The position numbers and the translations under genes are program-made. This document shows, piece after piece, positions 50,019-59,447 of a stretch of DNA of 64,000 nucleotides. The stretch lies in the NCBI GenBank assembly GCA_964495085.1, contig CAZBUK010000004.1:9690-73689 (forward strand), in the 5' to 3' direction. Numbering within the stretch: position 1 is the stretch's first letter; every line of letters begins with the position of its first letter. The notes below the pieces were generated by a model. The model was not told the origin of the DNA. It worked only from the letters and a program-made list of their open reading frames with translations, and made no database searches. This DNA comes from CAZBUK01 sp964495085. Lineage in GTDB: Bacteria; Bacteroidota; Ignavibacteria; T3Sed10-11.

Positions 50019-51272
50019 TTAGTGTGAGTGCAGCAATGTTTTGAGCGGCTTAGAATTTTTTACGTCGAGCATTTCCGACAGGACCAGTCCTACGGCGCCC
50101 AGCACAACTCCGTCGTCTCCAAGCATCGCCGGTTTGACTTCGACCAGTTCCGCGGGAGTCGACAGCGTATTTTTACGGATATTTTCTTTTACGATTTGCA
50201 GCACCGGGCTCGGCGACCTGACCGATTTCCCGCCGATGATAAATAATTCGGGGTTGAGGGTGTTGATCAGGCTCACCGCTGCGATACTTATAAGAATTCC
50301 GAATTCCTCAAGTGCGGCATGACACATATGATCGCCGGCGGCATCGACGATCGCATCGACCGTGATTTTTTCATCCGGATTAAGCAGCGATTGTGTGCCG
50401 AGCGCAAGCTGTTGTTTCACCGAGCTGACGAGCGTATGATCGCCGAGTATTTCGCCGAGGTTCTGCTGATTCCTGTACAAGAGGGGGAGGGATTCCGGAT
50501 TGGCTATGAGATGGCTCAGTTTATTATATCCGATTTCACCGGCGCTGAAGCTGATCCCTCTATGCAGTTTCCCGTTCAGCAGAATACCCGCGCCGACGCC
50601 GAATCCGACCCACAAGAAGATCTGATCCCGGCCTCCCTTGCCGCTCCCGAAGAGCATTTCCCCGATGGCCATGGTCTTCACATTGTTCTCGACGAAGACC
50701 GGCACACCGAACTCGTTCTCGAAAATATGACGAAGATTGATCCCTTCCCATCCCCGGTGCGTGTGTGTATAGTTCACGGTACCCGTGTGGGAATTAATCA
50801 GCCCCGGCATACCGATGCCTATGCCGAGAAAGAGCGTATGCGGTTTGAGATGTTTCGAAAGAAGACTCTGAATCAGAGGGAGGATCAGGTTTAAAACTTC
50901 GTCGGGGTGGGAGTCCAGTCCATACTCTACGCATGCCCTGTCGGCGACGGCGGCATCGAGATCGGTAACAATCACCGTGGCGCTCGTCATCTCGATGGAT
51001 ATGCCGACAATAATACCGGAGATGGGATTGAAGCCGAGAACGGTCGGACGTTTCCCTCCGTTCTTTGTCGAGGACTTCTTGCCGAGTTCTATTAAGAAAC
51101 CGGATTTGAGAAGCTTGTTCACCGGTTGAGTTACCGACGCTTTTGATAAGCCGAGTCGGTATGCGATCTCCGTCCTCGAAAGACCGGCGTTTTTTCTGAC
51201 TAGACTTAGAATGCGCAATCCGGTCGCTTCAGGGAGGCGGTGAGCTGAACGATGAAAGGTTTTATGAGCCAT
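50019..51272 (-). CDS. ROK-family transcriptional regulator
   Basis: 417 residues. N-terminal winged helix (about 18-75, LSRTEIAYRLGLSKASVTQP) joined to a ROK sugar-kinase-like domain with GIGIGMPGLI (about 148-157), VFVENNVKTMAIGEM and FGVGAGILLNGKLHRG. The Cys-rich zinc motif after GEIG, normal in ROK proteins, is absent (GEIGYNKLSHLIANPE). It should repress a sugar operon and release DNA on binding the sugar. The adjacent symporter fragment is its likely former target. Confidence 0.88.
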   Translation of the reverse strand: MAHKTFHRSAHRLPEATGLRILSLVRKNAGLSRTEIAYRLGLSKASVTQPVNKLLKSGFLIELGKKSSTKNGGKRPTVLGFNPISGIIVGISIEMTSATVIVTDLDAAVADRACVEYGLDSHPDEVLNLILPLIQSLLSKHLKPHTLFLGIGIGMPGLINSHTGTVNYTHTHRGWEGINLRHIFENEFGVPVFVENNVKTMAIGEMLFGSGKGGRDQIFLWVGFGVGAGILLNGKLHRGISFSAGEIGYNKLSHLIANPESLPLLYRNQQNLGEILGDHTLVSSVKQQLALGTQSLLNPDEKITVDAIVDAAGDHMCHAALEEFGILISIAAVSLINTLNPELFIIGGKSVRSPSPVLQIVKENIRKNTLSTPAELVEVKPAMLGDDGVVLGAVGLVLSEMLDVKNSKPLKTLLHSH

Positions 51273-51988
51273 GTATGCCGGTATGATATTGTGTTAGCAG
51301 GAACTCATCCCCCAATATGCCCCATCCGTCACAATTAGTATGTATACTGAACTTACATAAACAAATGGTATCAAAAAAAAAGCAAGTAATCAATATGTAC
51401 CGTATTTTCACTCCATCCATTTTTAATTTGCTCTCGACAGGTATCCGGCTTTTGTTTCCACCCGGTTCCAAAAACGTCAAAATCATACAGATTAACGCAA
51501 TTTTCGAAACGTTTTATTCATAACAATTGAAATCGCCGAGTTCTCAGAGACAGATTTCAAACTATAAAAAATAGTTTATTCTGGGATAAAAAATTCAATA
51601 CCCATATAAAATCCTGATTTTGTAAGTTTTATCTGTGTCTCCTACTATAATAGATAATTCCCTGCTTCTCAGCTTCTGAATCACGCATCTTTCGAATCTA
51701 CTCGTATTCACATCAGGCTATCTGTCCCAATGAGCAGGCGCCGGCATACCGCAACTGGAAAATATTTTAGTCACTGATCCGGCATGCTATATCCGTTCAC
51801 TCTCCGATTATTAAATAAAATCCCGATGTAATAATGTAAATCAAAGAAATATCATAACAGATTTTTTTCGAACTAAGGATATTCGTATATTGTGGTTCAT
51901 ACGCAGCGGCATGCTCATTTGTCGAATCGATCCTCCTGTTTCCGGCGGTCAGACCCACTCACTCTCAACAACAGCAAAGGAATGCTTT
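51273..51988. other. AT-rich intergenic region between ROK and the small membrane protein
   Basis: 716 bases without a convincing ORF, RNA gene or strong repeat. It closes the accessory island. Promoters for both flanking, divergent genes must lie here; none could be picked with confidence. Confidence 0.5.
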
Positions 51989-52360
51989 ATGGTAAAATTC
52001 TCGATTGCGCTTGGATTTGCACTCGTATTGGTCGGTCTTATCGGCTATCTGGCGACCGGGAGGGAGAGCATCACCGCATTGATCCCCGCCTTCTTCGGTC
52101 TGATATTCTATATTCTCGGAAGGATCGGCCAGAGGAGCGATCAGGCCCGCAAGCATACCATGCACGCTGCGGCGGCGCTCGCGCTGGTCGGTTTCCTCGG
52201 CTCAGTCCGCGGATTATTCCAACTTTTTACGATACTCGGAGGAGGTACGGTGGAACGCGCCCCGGCGGTTTACGCACAGAGTGCAATGGCGGTGCTTTGT
52301 CTTATCTTTGTGATCTTCGCGGTTAAATCTTTTATCGATGCAAGAAGGGCACGATCGTAA
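51989..52360 (+). CDS. Small four-helix membrane protein
   Basis: 123 residues from the ATG at 51989, preceded by AAAGGA; the frame is open upstream, but that part is not protein-like. Four hydrophobic helices at about 4-22, 28-44, 58-78 and 95-113. Segments GYLATGRESITALIPAFFGL and KHTMHAAAALALVGFLGS are seen in small conserved membrane proteins of several phyla; the function is unknown to me. Confidence 0.7.
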   Translation: MVKFSIALGFALVLVGLIGYLATGRESITALIPAFFGLIFYILGRIGQRSDQARKHTMHAAAALALVGFLGSVRGLFQLFTILGGGTVERAPAVYAQSAMAVLCLIFVIFAVKSFIDARRARS

Positions 52361-52469
52361 AATTCGATTGATCGGAATTACACCATGCGCAGCGTCGACG
52401 CGTGACTCGATAATCCAATTCTTTTCGTAAATTATACAGGAATAATTATTTAAAAATATTCCGCTCGAG

Positions 52470-52486
52470 TTAACAATTAATTAACA
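52470..52486 (+). promoter_or_regulatory. TTAACA direct repeat, PHO-box-like
   Basis: TTAACA-ATTAA-TTAACA: two identical hexamers 11 bases apart, the period of PhoB/PhoP response-regulator sites (Bacillus PhoP half-sites are TTAACA-like). It lies 223 bases before the receptor gene at 52709. The motif is short and AT-rich, so chance is possible. Confidence 0.35.
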
Positions 52487-52708
52487 GTTCTCACTTGTAT
52501 TTTTTGACTTTCTTCCGTAGCTTTGGATATTTCGTACCTGCTCATGGACGATAAGCGACTTTTCGAATCAGCCGTCGTAACGATGTAAAATAGCGTTTAT
52601 CTGAAAAATTTCTGCCGTTTAGCAATGACCAACACACCCAGCTATCCTTCATACTCACAGATATACTCACATTCTTCACACCCATACACACATTTCAACG
52701 GAGGTATT

Positions 52709-55700
52709 ATGAGGTTATTTTTACCACGCCTCGCCGTTACCGTTCTGGCGGTAGCTGCGATGGTCTGCATCATCCAGACACCGTTATTGTCGCAGGGCAT
52801 TACAACTGCAGCAATACATGGGGTCGTAACGGATGAAGGGGGAAATCCGCTGCCCGGAGCGAACGTCATCGCGGTCCATGTCCCGACGGGATCGACGTAC
52901 GGCGCAAGCACCCGGAGCGACGGAAACTATCGCATTCCGAATATGCGGGTCGGCGGTCCGTACACGATTACGTTCTCATTCGTCGGGCACCGTACATTCG
53001 TCGCGGAAGATGTCTACCTGAGCCTCGGCGAAACCTATAATCAGCGAGCCACACTCGACTCCGAGGCGATAGAGCTTCAGGATATTTTCGTAACAGCACT
53101 TGAAGACCTTATCTTCAACCAAGAGAGGACCGGCGCATCAACAAATGTCTCCTCGGATAGAATACTCTTTATACCGACTATTAGCAGAGAGATCAACGAT
53201 CTTACCAGGATCACGCCGCAGAGCAGCGGCACGAGTTTCGCCGGAAGAGACAACCGTTTCAATAACTATACAATAGACGGCAGCGTCTACAACAACAATT
53301 TCGGGTTGGGGTCGGATCAGTTTGCGGCCGGCAACCCGATAAGCCTGGACGTGATCGAAGAAGTACAGATCAATCTCGCTCCGTACGATGTGCGCCAGGG
53401 AGGTTTTACGGGCGCCAGTGTGAACGCAGTCACGAAGAGCGGAACCAATACCTACCGCGGTACCATCTATCAATACTACAGAAACGAACAACTCGTCGGC
53501 GACAAGATCGGCGAGAACCAATTGAACATCGCGGATTCGTTTACGTCGGTTCGCGGTATATCTGTGGGTGGTCCCATCATGCGGGATAAGTTCTTCTTTT
53601 TTGCCTCGGTCGAACAGGAAGAAGCCGACAATCCCGGTGATGACCGGCTTGCATTGAGACCGGGTCAGACACCTGACGGAGTGCAGATTTCCAGAGTTCC
53701 CATCGAACAGGCGCAGTTCGTCAGAGACCAGATGCGCGCTATTTACGGCTACGAAACCGGCAGTTTTGAAAGCATTCCTTTCGGCGATGAGGGACTCCGG
53801 TTAAATGCCCGGCTTGACTGGAATATCAGCAACCAGCACCGCGCAATGATACGATTCAACCAATATGATGCCTTTAACGATGTTACGATCAACGGCAACA
53901 GTATCCGTGGATTCCCTGGCGCGGATCGTTATACATGGACGAACAGATTCGGACCTGAAGCGATCACCTTCAGAAATGGACACTACTCGGTCGACAACGT
54001 TGTCACGTCTGTAGTCGGTGAAGTCAACTCCATTTTAAGCGACAGACTCGCGAACAGCTTCAACATCGGTTATTCATGGATCACCGATCCGAAGCGCAGT
54101 GTACCGGGTGAGGTCACCTTCCCGATGATCGAGATCATGGAGCCGGATCAAGGTGGCCAGTTGCTGTACTACATGTCTCTCGGAAACGAGCTCTTTACGG
54201 TGGGCAACCTGCTCGAGAACGACGTATTCAGCGTCTCGAACAACCTCACCTACTTTACCGGCAGGCATACAATCACAGCGGGCGCAAGTTTCGAATATAT
54301 GACGTTCGCCAACGCGTTCAATCCCGTTTGGAACTCATGGTATCGCTATGCATCATACAACGAATTTGTCGAGTCGGTAATCAACGGTAACATGAGCGTC
54401 CGCCCGTCCCATTTTGCGATCGGGTATACGTACGATCAGGACAATCCGACGGCGCTCCCGCTGGACGAAGTTAACTTTGCACAACTGGGATTGTACATCC
54501 AGGATGAGTTCCAGGTATCGCAGAATTTCAGATTAACTGCGGGTATCCGGATCGATCTGCCGTTCTATCCGATCGATGCTCCGCGGAACCTGAGGGTGGA
54601 AGGAATGAATCTCTCGATTCCGAATCCGAGGGGTGGAGACAATATCTCTCCGGATGTCAGCGAATTCCCCGGTATGAATCCCCTCTGGTCACCGCGAATC
54701 GGATTTAACTGGGATGTGCGTGGCGACCGGACGACCCAGCTTCGCGGCGGCACCGGAATATTCTCGGGCCGGCTTCCGTTCGTCTGGATCTCCAATCAGA
54801 TCAATGGAAACGGCGTCATGCGCGGACAGAGAGGTTACTACGCCGATTCATGGGGCGTGAATGGAAATCCCGTATGGCAGGGATTTCAGTCTGATGTAGA
54901 CTTCTACCGTCCGGATCCGGCGACTCTCGAAGCCGAGATCCCGAACCAGGTCAACGTCACTGCCGACGATTTTCAGCTGCCGCAGGTATGGAGATCCAAC
55001 ATAGCGGTAGATCAGATGCTCCCCCACGGAATCATCGGTACCGCGGAATTCATCTTCTCGGTGGACTTCAATAGTCCGTTGGCCGTGAATCTCGCGAATC
55101 GGCCCACCGGCCAGACCGTGAACGTCGGCGGCCATGCGTATCCTCTCTACTCGCAAGGCATCGATGGAGCCCAAGGTACTCCTTTGAGAGAGGTCTATTA
55201 CCTCACCAATATCAATTCGGGCACCTACATGTCGATGACGGTCGGCTTCGAAAAAACGTTCGACTTCGGACTGGTAGCGCGTCTCAACTATACGAGGAGC
55301 AGATCGCGTGACTACGGCCTCATTGGAGGCTCGCAGGCACAGTCACTGTGGCCGAACGTAGTCCAGAGAGACCGGAATAATCCCGAGACGGGCTATTCGC
55401 GGTTCGATCAGCCGAACAAAATCGTTGCAGCTCTGTCGTACGATACGAGGATCATCAGCCGCAGTCACCTCACACGCGTCTCCCTTATCTACTTCGGCGG
55501 TGAATGGGGCCGGTTCAGCTATACATACTCCGGCACCTTCGGCGACGGCGGATTAAGACTATTGTACGTTCCCAATAATTTCGAAGACGCTCAGCTTATC
55601 GACAGACCTGACGGGATGACGGCTCAGCAGCAATGGGCCGCCCTCGATGCGTTTATCGAACAGGACGATTACCTCAAGAGCATGAGAGGGAAAGTCACCG

Positions 55701-56026
55701 AAAGAAACGGAGCGAAATTACCCTGGTTGCATCGCATAGATTTCAGAATCGTCCAGGATATTTCCTTCTTCGGCATACACAAACTGCAGCTTACATTCGA
55801 TATGCTTAATCTGGGCAACCTCATCAACAGCGAATGGGGCGTCACACAGACGTCAACCCAGGCGAGCCTCCTGCAATACAGAGGGGCCGATGCGAACGGC
55901 AATGCTACGTTTACAGTAAACAATGCAGCCGGTACGACTGCGCCTCCGACCGAAACTTACCAAAAGAATATTAACATCAACAATACCTGGAGCGCTCAGG
56001 TCGGAGTACGATACATATTTAACTGA
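52709..56026 (+). CDS. Large TonB-dependent receptor, Oar type
   Basis: 1,105 residues from the ATG at 52709 (GGAGG site nine bases before). Signal peptide (about 1-30), carboxypeptidase-regulatory-like domain (about 35-115, AIHGVVTDEGGNPLPGANVI), a plug with FAGRDNRFNNYTIDGSVYNN and VQINLAPYDVRQGGFTGASV, and a long barrel ending WSAQVGVRYIFN. This matches Oar/CirA-like receptors implicated in export or uptake of large ligands. The A/C-rich leader before the start is almost free of G. A strong terminator follows the gene, so it is transcribed alone. Confidence 0.85.
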   Translation: MRLFLPRLAVTVLAVAAMVCIIQTPLLSQGITTAAIHGVVTDEGGNPLPGANVIAVHVPTGSTYGASTRSDGNYRIPNMRVGGPYTITFSFVGHRTFVAEDVYLSLGETYNQRATLDSEAIELQDIFVTALEDLIFNQERTGASTNVSSDRILFIPTISREINDLTRITPQSSGTSFAGRDNRFNNYTIDGSVYNNNFGLGSDQFAAGNPISLDVIEEVQINLAPYDVRQGGFTGASVNAVTKSGTNTYRGTIYQYYRNEQLVGDKIGENQLNIADSFTSVRGISVGGPIMRDKFFFFASVEQEEADNPGDDRLALRPGQTPDGVQISRVPIEQAQFVRDQMRAIYGYETGSFESIPFGDEGLRLNARLDWNISNQHRAMIRFNQYDAFNDVTINGNSIRGFPGADRYTWTNRFGPEAITFRNGHYSVDNVVTSVVGEVNSILSDRLANSFNIGYSWITDPKRSVPGEVTFPMIEIMEPDQGGQLLYYMSLGNELFTVGNLLENDVFSVSNNLTYFTGRHTITAGASFEYMTFANAFNPVWNSWYRYASYNEFVESVINGNMSVRPSHFAIGYTYDQDNPTALPLDEVNFAQLGLYIQDEFQVSQNFRLTAGIRIDLPFYPIDAPRNLRVEGMNLSIPNPRGGDNISPDVSEFPGMNPLWSPRIGFNWDVRGDRTTQLRGGTGIFSGRLPFVWISNQINGNGVMRGQRGYYADSWGVNGNPVWQGFQSDVDFYRPDPATLEAEIPNQVNVTADDFQLPQVWRSNIAVDQMLPHGIIGTAEFIFSVDFNSPLAVNLANRPTGQTVNVGGHAYPLYSQGIDGAQGTPLREVYYLTNINSGTYMSMTVGFEKTFDFGLVARLNYTRSRSRDYGLIGGSQAQSLWPNVVQRDRNNPETGYSRFDQPNKIVAALSYDTRIISRSHLTRVSLIYFGGEWGRFSYTYSGTFGDGGLRLLYVPNNFEDAQLIDRPDGMTAQQQWAALDAFIEQDDYLKSMRGKVTERNGAKLPWLHRIDFRIVQDISFFGIHKLQLTFDMLNLGNLINSEWGVTQTSTQASLLQYRGADANGNATFTVNNAAGTTAPPTETYQKNININNTWSAQVGVRYIFN

Positions 56027-56047
56027 TATCTCTGATCGGTTTTTCAT

Positions 56048-56081
56048 AAAGGGTGGTTGATTCGTCAACCACCCTTTTTTT
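56048..56081 (+). terminator. Rho-independent terminator after the Oar-like gene
   Basis: AAAGGGTGGTTGA, loop TTCG, TCAACCACCCTTT, then more T. A 13-base-pair perfect stem capped by the very stable UUCG tetraloop, 22 bases after the stop codon. Confidence 0.95.
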
Positions 56082-56342
56082 ATGTCCGTTGCATACGCTC
56101 TATCGGCTGACGGCCATTCGGCCTGCTCTTTTGTCTGCCAGCTCACCTCTCAATGTGCGCTCCAGGTAAATGTCTTCACGATGCTCGGTCTGTAATTTCG
56201 ATATCCCAAATATCCCCGCTTCATCATCTCAATATCTTCAGGCCGGGCTCGTAACCGCCGGATCAGCATCGTCCTGCCGTCCGCCGAATGCGGAAAAACC
56301 TAATAATTAGATTGTATTCCAGCGATTCCTGCCCCTTTACAA

Positions 56343-56374
56343 TTCACAATTCCTTAACATCGAAGTAATTTACA
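56343..56374 (+). promoter_or_regulatory. PHO-box-like hexamer repeats before the second receptor
   Basis: TTCACA (56343-56348) and TTAACA (56354-56359) lie 11 bases apart; further hexamers TTTACA occur at 56336 and 56369 with less regular spacing. This resembles the repeat before the Oar-like gene. They sit in the 499-base gap 56027-56525, which otherwise holds only the upstream terminator. Confidence 0.35.
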
Positions 56375-56525
56375 AGTAATAGATTCGTCTATCTTTACCC
56401 CAGCATTCACTGGTTTCAGCGCCCGGGACGTGCTCTATCTCAGCCCAGATCGGTAACGCTTTCGGGTGTCGCGGTGAACAAAAGGTCGGAGGTCACCTAA
56501 TAACAAGTCCGAAGGGTAAGGTCCT

Positions 56526-59330
56526 ATGGTAAATTCGAAACGATGTAAGACAGGTATACCGGCGGTATTGGCAGGCGTTTTCCTTATGCTCGCTCTCCTG
56601 TGGGGCCAGGTTGTCCTGGCACAATCGCAGCCGGGGCGCATTACCGGTATAGTCGTCGATTCCGAGACGGGCGATCCGGTCATCGGCGCAAATATCATTA
56701 TCGAGGGAACGATGCGCGGCGCGGCAGCAGATATCGAAGGCAAGTACGTAATTATGCAGGTACAACCCGGTACGCACACGATCATCATTTCCGCGATCTC
56801 GTACGGGAAGAAGATCGTTACAGGCGTAATCGTAGAAGAAGGACAAACGGTAACGATCGACGGCATACTGAGTCCCGAAGCGATTCAGACGGAGGAGATC
56901 GTTATCGAAGCCCGTGCACTGCTTTCCTATGAAGCAGCCCTGCTCCGACTTCAGCAGCGTTCCGCCCAGATCAGCGACGGTATCAGCGCCGAACAGATCA
57001 AGCGGACCCCCGACGCCACCTCGAGCGACGCTCTCCGGAGAGTCACCGGGCTCTCCGTCGTGGACAATAAGTTCGTCTACGTTCGCGGGATCAGCGAACG
57101 GTACAGCAAAGCGATGCTCAACGGCGGCGCACTGGCCAGCACCGAACCCGACCGGAAGGCATTCGCCTTCGATATGGTTCCGGCAAATCTGCTTGAGAAT
57201 ATGATCATCTCGAAATCGTTCACACCGGATATGCCGGGTGATTTTGCGGGCGGCCTGCTCAAAATGAACACAATCGATTTCCCGCCCGATCTTACCGTTA
57301 CCGTGAACGGCTCGGCCTTGTACAATTCTATTACTACCTTCGACAATTTCAGTTCGTACTCGGGAGGTTCACGGGATTACCTCGGCTTCGACGACGGCTC
57401 CCGCAAACTGCCCGCGGGTATTCCCGGCGACGTCGGCAGTACAACCATATCACCCCAGGATCGGCTCGAGATCGCACAGCAGTTTCCGAACTCGTGGGGC
57501 ACCGCCGTACGGAAAGCGCCGATGAGCAACAGCTATTCGGTCTCTTTCGGCGACGGCACGCGTCTGCTCGGACAGGATTTCGGATTCGTGACCGCGCTCT
57601 CATACCGCAGCGGATACGACAACCTGCGGATGGAGCGGAACGAATACGAAACCAGCGGCGAACCGAGATTTCTCTACAACGGAGTACAGTCGAAATATTC
57701 CGTACTCTGGGGAGGGATGTTCAACTTCAGCTATAAGCTCTCGAATTTCCATAAACTCAGCATAAAAAATACTTATACCAGAAGCGCTGACGACGAAGTT
57801 ACCGAACTGAGAGGCCCGCAGTATACGGATATCAGCGCCGACCTCGTCCATACCGCGATGCGTTACGTTTCGCGCTCGGTATACTCGGGCCAGCTGGACG
57901 GGGAACATTACTTCAGCTCGCTCGGCGGATTGCAGACGGATTGGAGGATTTCACGTTCTCTTTCGGACCGCGACGAACCCGACTACCGGCGAATTATCTA
58001 CGCCCGGTCTTTCAGTTCGGACGAGAGCGATCCCTACTATGCCGTGCTCGGATTTCAGGCGAATATGAAGAACGGGGGCAGATATTATTCGAAACTGAAC
58101 GATAAATCGAATGCCTACTCGGCGAATTTCTTGCTCCCCCTCCTCACCGCGCAAATAAAATTCGGGGGATCGTTCGAGGAGACCGAACGCGATTTCACTT
58201 CACGGTTGATCGGTATCATCATCAATGCCCGCGGCAACGGGTTCACCGATACGGAACTATACTATCTCCCCAAGGAAACGATCTTCAACGCGGAGAATTT
58301 CCGGCGGAACGGATTTTCCATAGACGAATACCGAAATGGCGGGAATAATTATACCGCATCTCAGGGCGTCTCCGCTGCATACGCAATGGTCGATCTGCCG
58401 TTCAGAGTTCTGAGTCAGGATTTCAGGCTCATCGCCGGCTCCAGATGGGAAGAATCGGTCCAGGAAGTTCATACGATGAACCTGAACGCCACCGAAGAGA
58501 TCAACGTGAAGAGGAAGAAAGCCGATCTTCTTCCATCCGTCAATATTGTGTATAGACTCTCACCCGCAACCAACGTACGTGCTGCGTACAGCGAAACGGT
58601 CAACCGGCCCGAGCTGCGGGAGATTTCCAATTTCATGTACTTCGACTTCAGCACGCAGACTTCCGTACGGGGGAATACGGAACTGCGTCCTGCAAGTATA
58701 AAAAACTACGACCTGCGTTTTGAGACGTTCCCGGGCTTCGAGGAGATGCTCTCGGCGAGCATTTTCTATAAGGACATCACCGACGCCATCGAGCAGGTGG
58801 TCATCGCGGGCGTCTCATTGAACGCGGAGCGCACATTCTTAAACGCAGATAAGGCTAAAAATTACGGGTTCGAGATCGAAGGGAGACTTTCACTCAAACG
58901 TTTCGCCGAATCTCTTTCCAAATTCAGCGTCCGCGGGAACTACGCACGCATTAAATCGGAAGTCTCTCTCGGGGGAACGGAGACCACGATCGGACGGACG
59001 GGCAGACCGCTGCAGGGACAATCGCCTTACGTCGTCAACCTCGGACTTATGTACGAGAATCAGGAGAGCGGTACATCCGTCAATCTTCTCTACAACAAGT
59101 TCGGCAAGCGGGTGATGGAGATTTCGACCTCATTCGAGGGGGAACTTGTCGAAATGCCCCGGGACATCGTCGATGTCGTCCTGACCCAACGCCTCCTGAG
59201 TTCATTCGAGCTGAAATTAACGGCGAAGGATATCCTGGGCCAGGAACAGCGATTCATGCAGGAGGATCTGAAAATCCGGGGAAATTTGCGGGGCAGTTCG
59301 TACTCGCTGGGGATATCGTATAAATTTTAA
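56526..59330 (+). CDS. TonB-dependent receptor (RGISERY type)
   Basis: 934 residues. Signal peptide (about 1-32), carboxypeptidase-regulatory-like domain (about 37-120, ITGIVVDSETGDPVIGANII), plug with SSDALRRVTGLSVVDNKFVY then VRGISERYSKAMLNGG and MPGDFAGGLLKMNT, and a barrel ending SLGISYKF. The RGISERY segment marks a subgroup often paired with a secreted beta-helix protein, as here (117 bases downstream). The ligand is unknown. Confidence 0.85.
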   Translation: MVNSKRCKTGIPAVLAGVFLMLALLWGQVVLAQSQPGRITGIVVDSETGDPVIGANIIIEGTMRGAAADIEGKYVIMQVQPGTHTIIISAISYGKKIVTGVIVEEGQTVTIDGILSPEAIQTEEIVIEARALLSYEAALLRLQQRSAQISDGISAEQIKRTPDATSSDALRRVTGLSVVDNKFVYVRGISERYSKAMLNGGALASTEPDRKAFAFDMVPANLLENMIISKSFTPDMPGDFAGGLLKMNTIDFPPDLTVTVNGSALYNSITTFDNFSSYSGGSRDYLGFDDGSRKLPAGIPGDVGSTTISPQDRLEIAQQFPNSWGTAVRKAPMSNSYSVSFGDGTRLLGQDFGFVTALSYRSGYDNLRMERNEYETSGEPRFLYNGVQSKYSVLWGGMFNFSYKLSNFHKLSIKNTYTRSADDEVTELRGPQYTDISADLVHTAMRYVSRSVYSGQLDGEHYFSSLGGLQTDWRISRSLSDRDEPDYRRIIYARSFSSDESDPYYAVLGFQANMKNGGRYYSKLNDKSNAYSANFLLPLLTAQIKFGGSFEETERDFTSRLIGIIINARGNGFTDTELYYLPKETIFNAENFRRNGFSIDEYRNGGNNYTASQGVSAAYAMVDLPFRVLSQDFRLIAGSRWEESVQEVHTMNLNATEEINVKRKKADLLPSVNIVYRLSPATNVRAAYSETVNRPELREISNFMYFDFSTQTSVRGNTELRPASIKNYDLRFETFPGFEEMLSASIFYKDITDAIEQVVIAGVSLNAERTFLNADKAKNYGFEIEGRLSLKRFAESLSKFSVRGNYARIKSEVSLGGTETTIGRTGRPLQGQSPYVVNLGLMYENQESGTSVNLLYNKFGKRVMEISTSFEGELVEMPRDIVDVVLTQRLLSSFELKLTAKDILGQEQRFMQEDLKIRGNLRGSSYSLGISYKF

Positions 59331-59447
59331 TCCGTAACCGAAAGGGGGGATTCCGCTCAAAGATAATCGAACAACACGCACAGGCTGCACAGAATAATGA
59401 ACTTGCAGCCGTTTTTCAAAATCACTTAACTTTATGAAAGGCTATAC

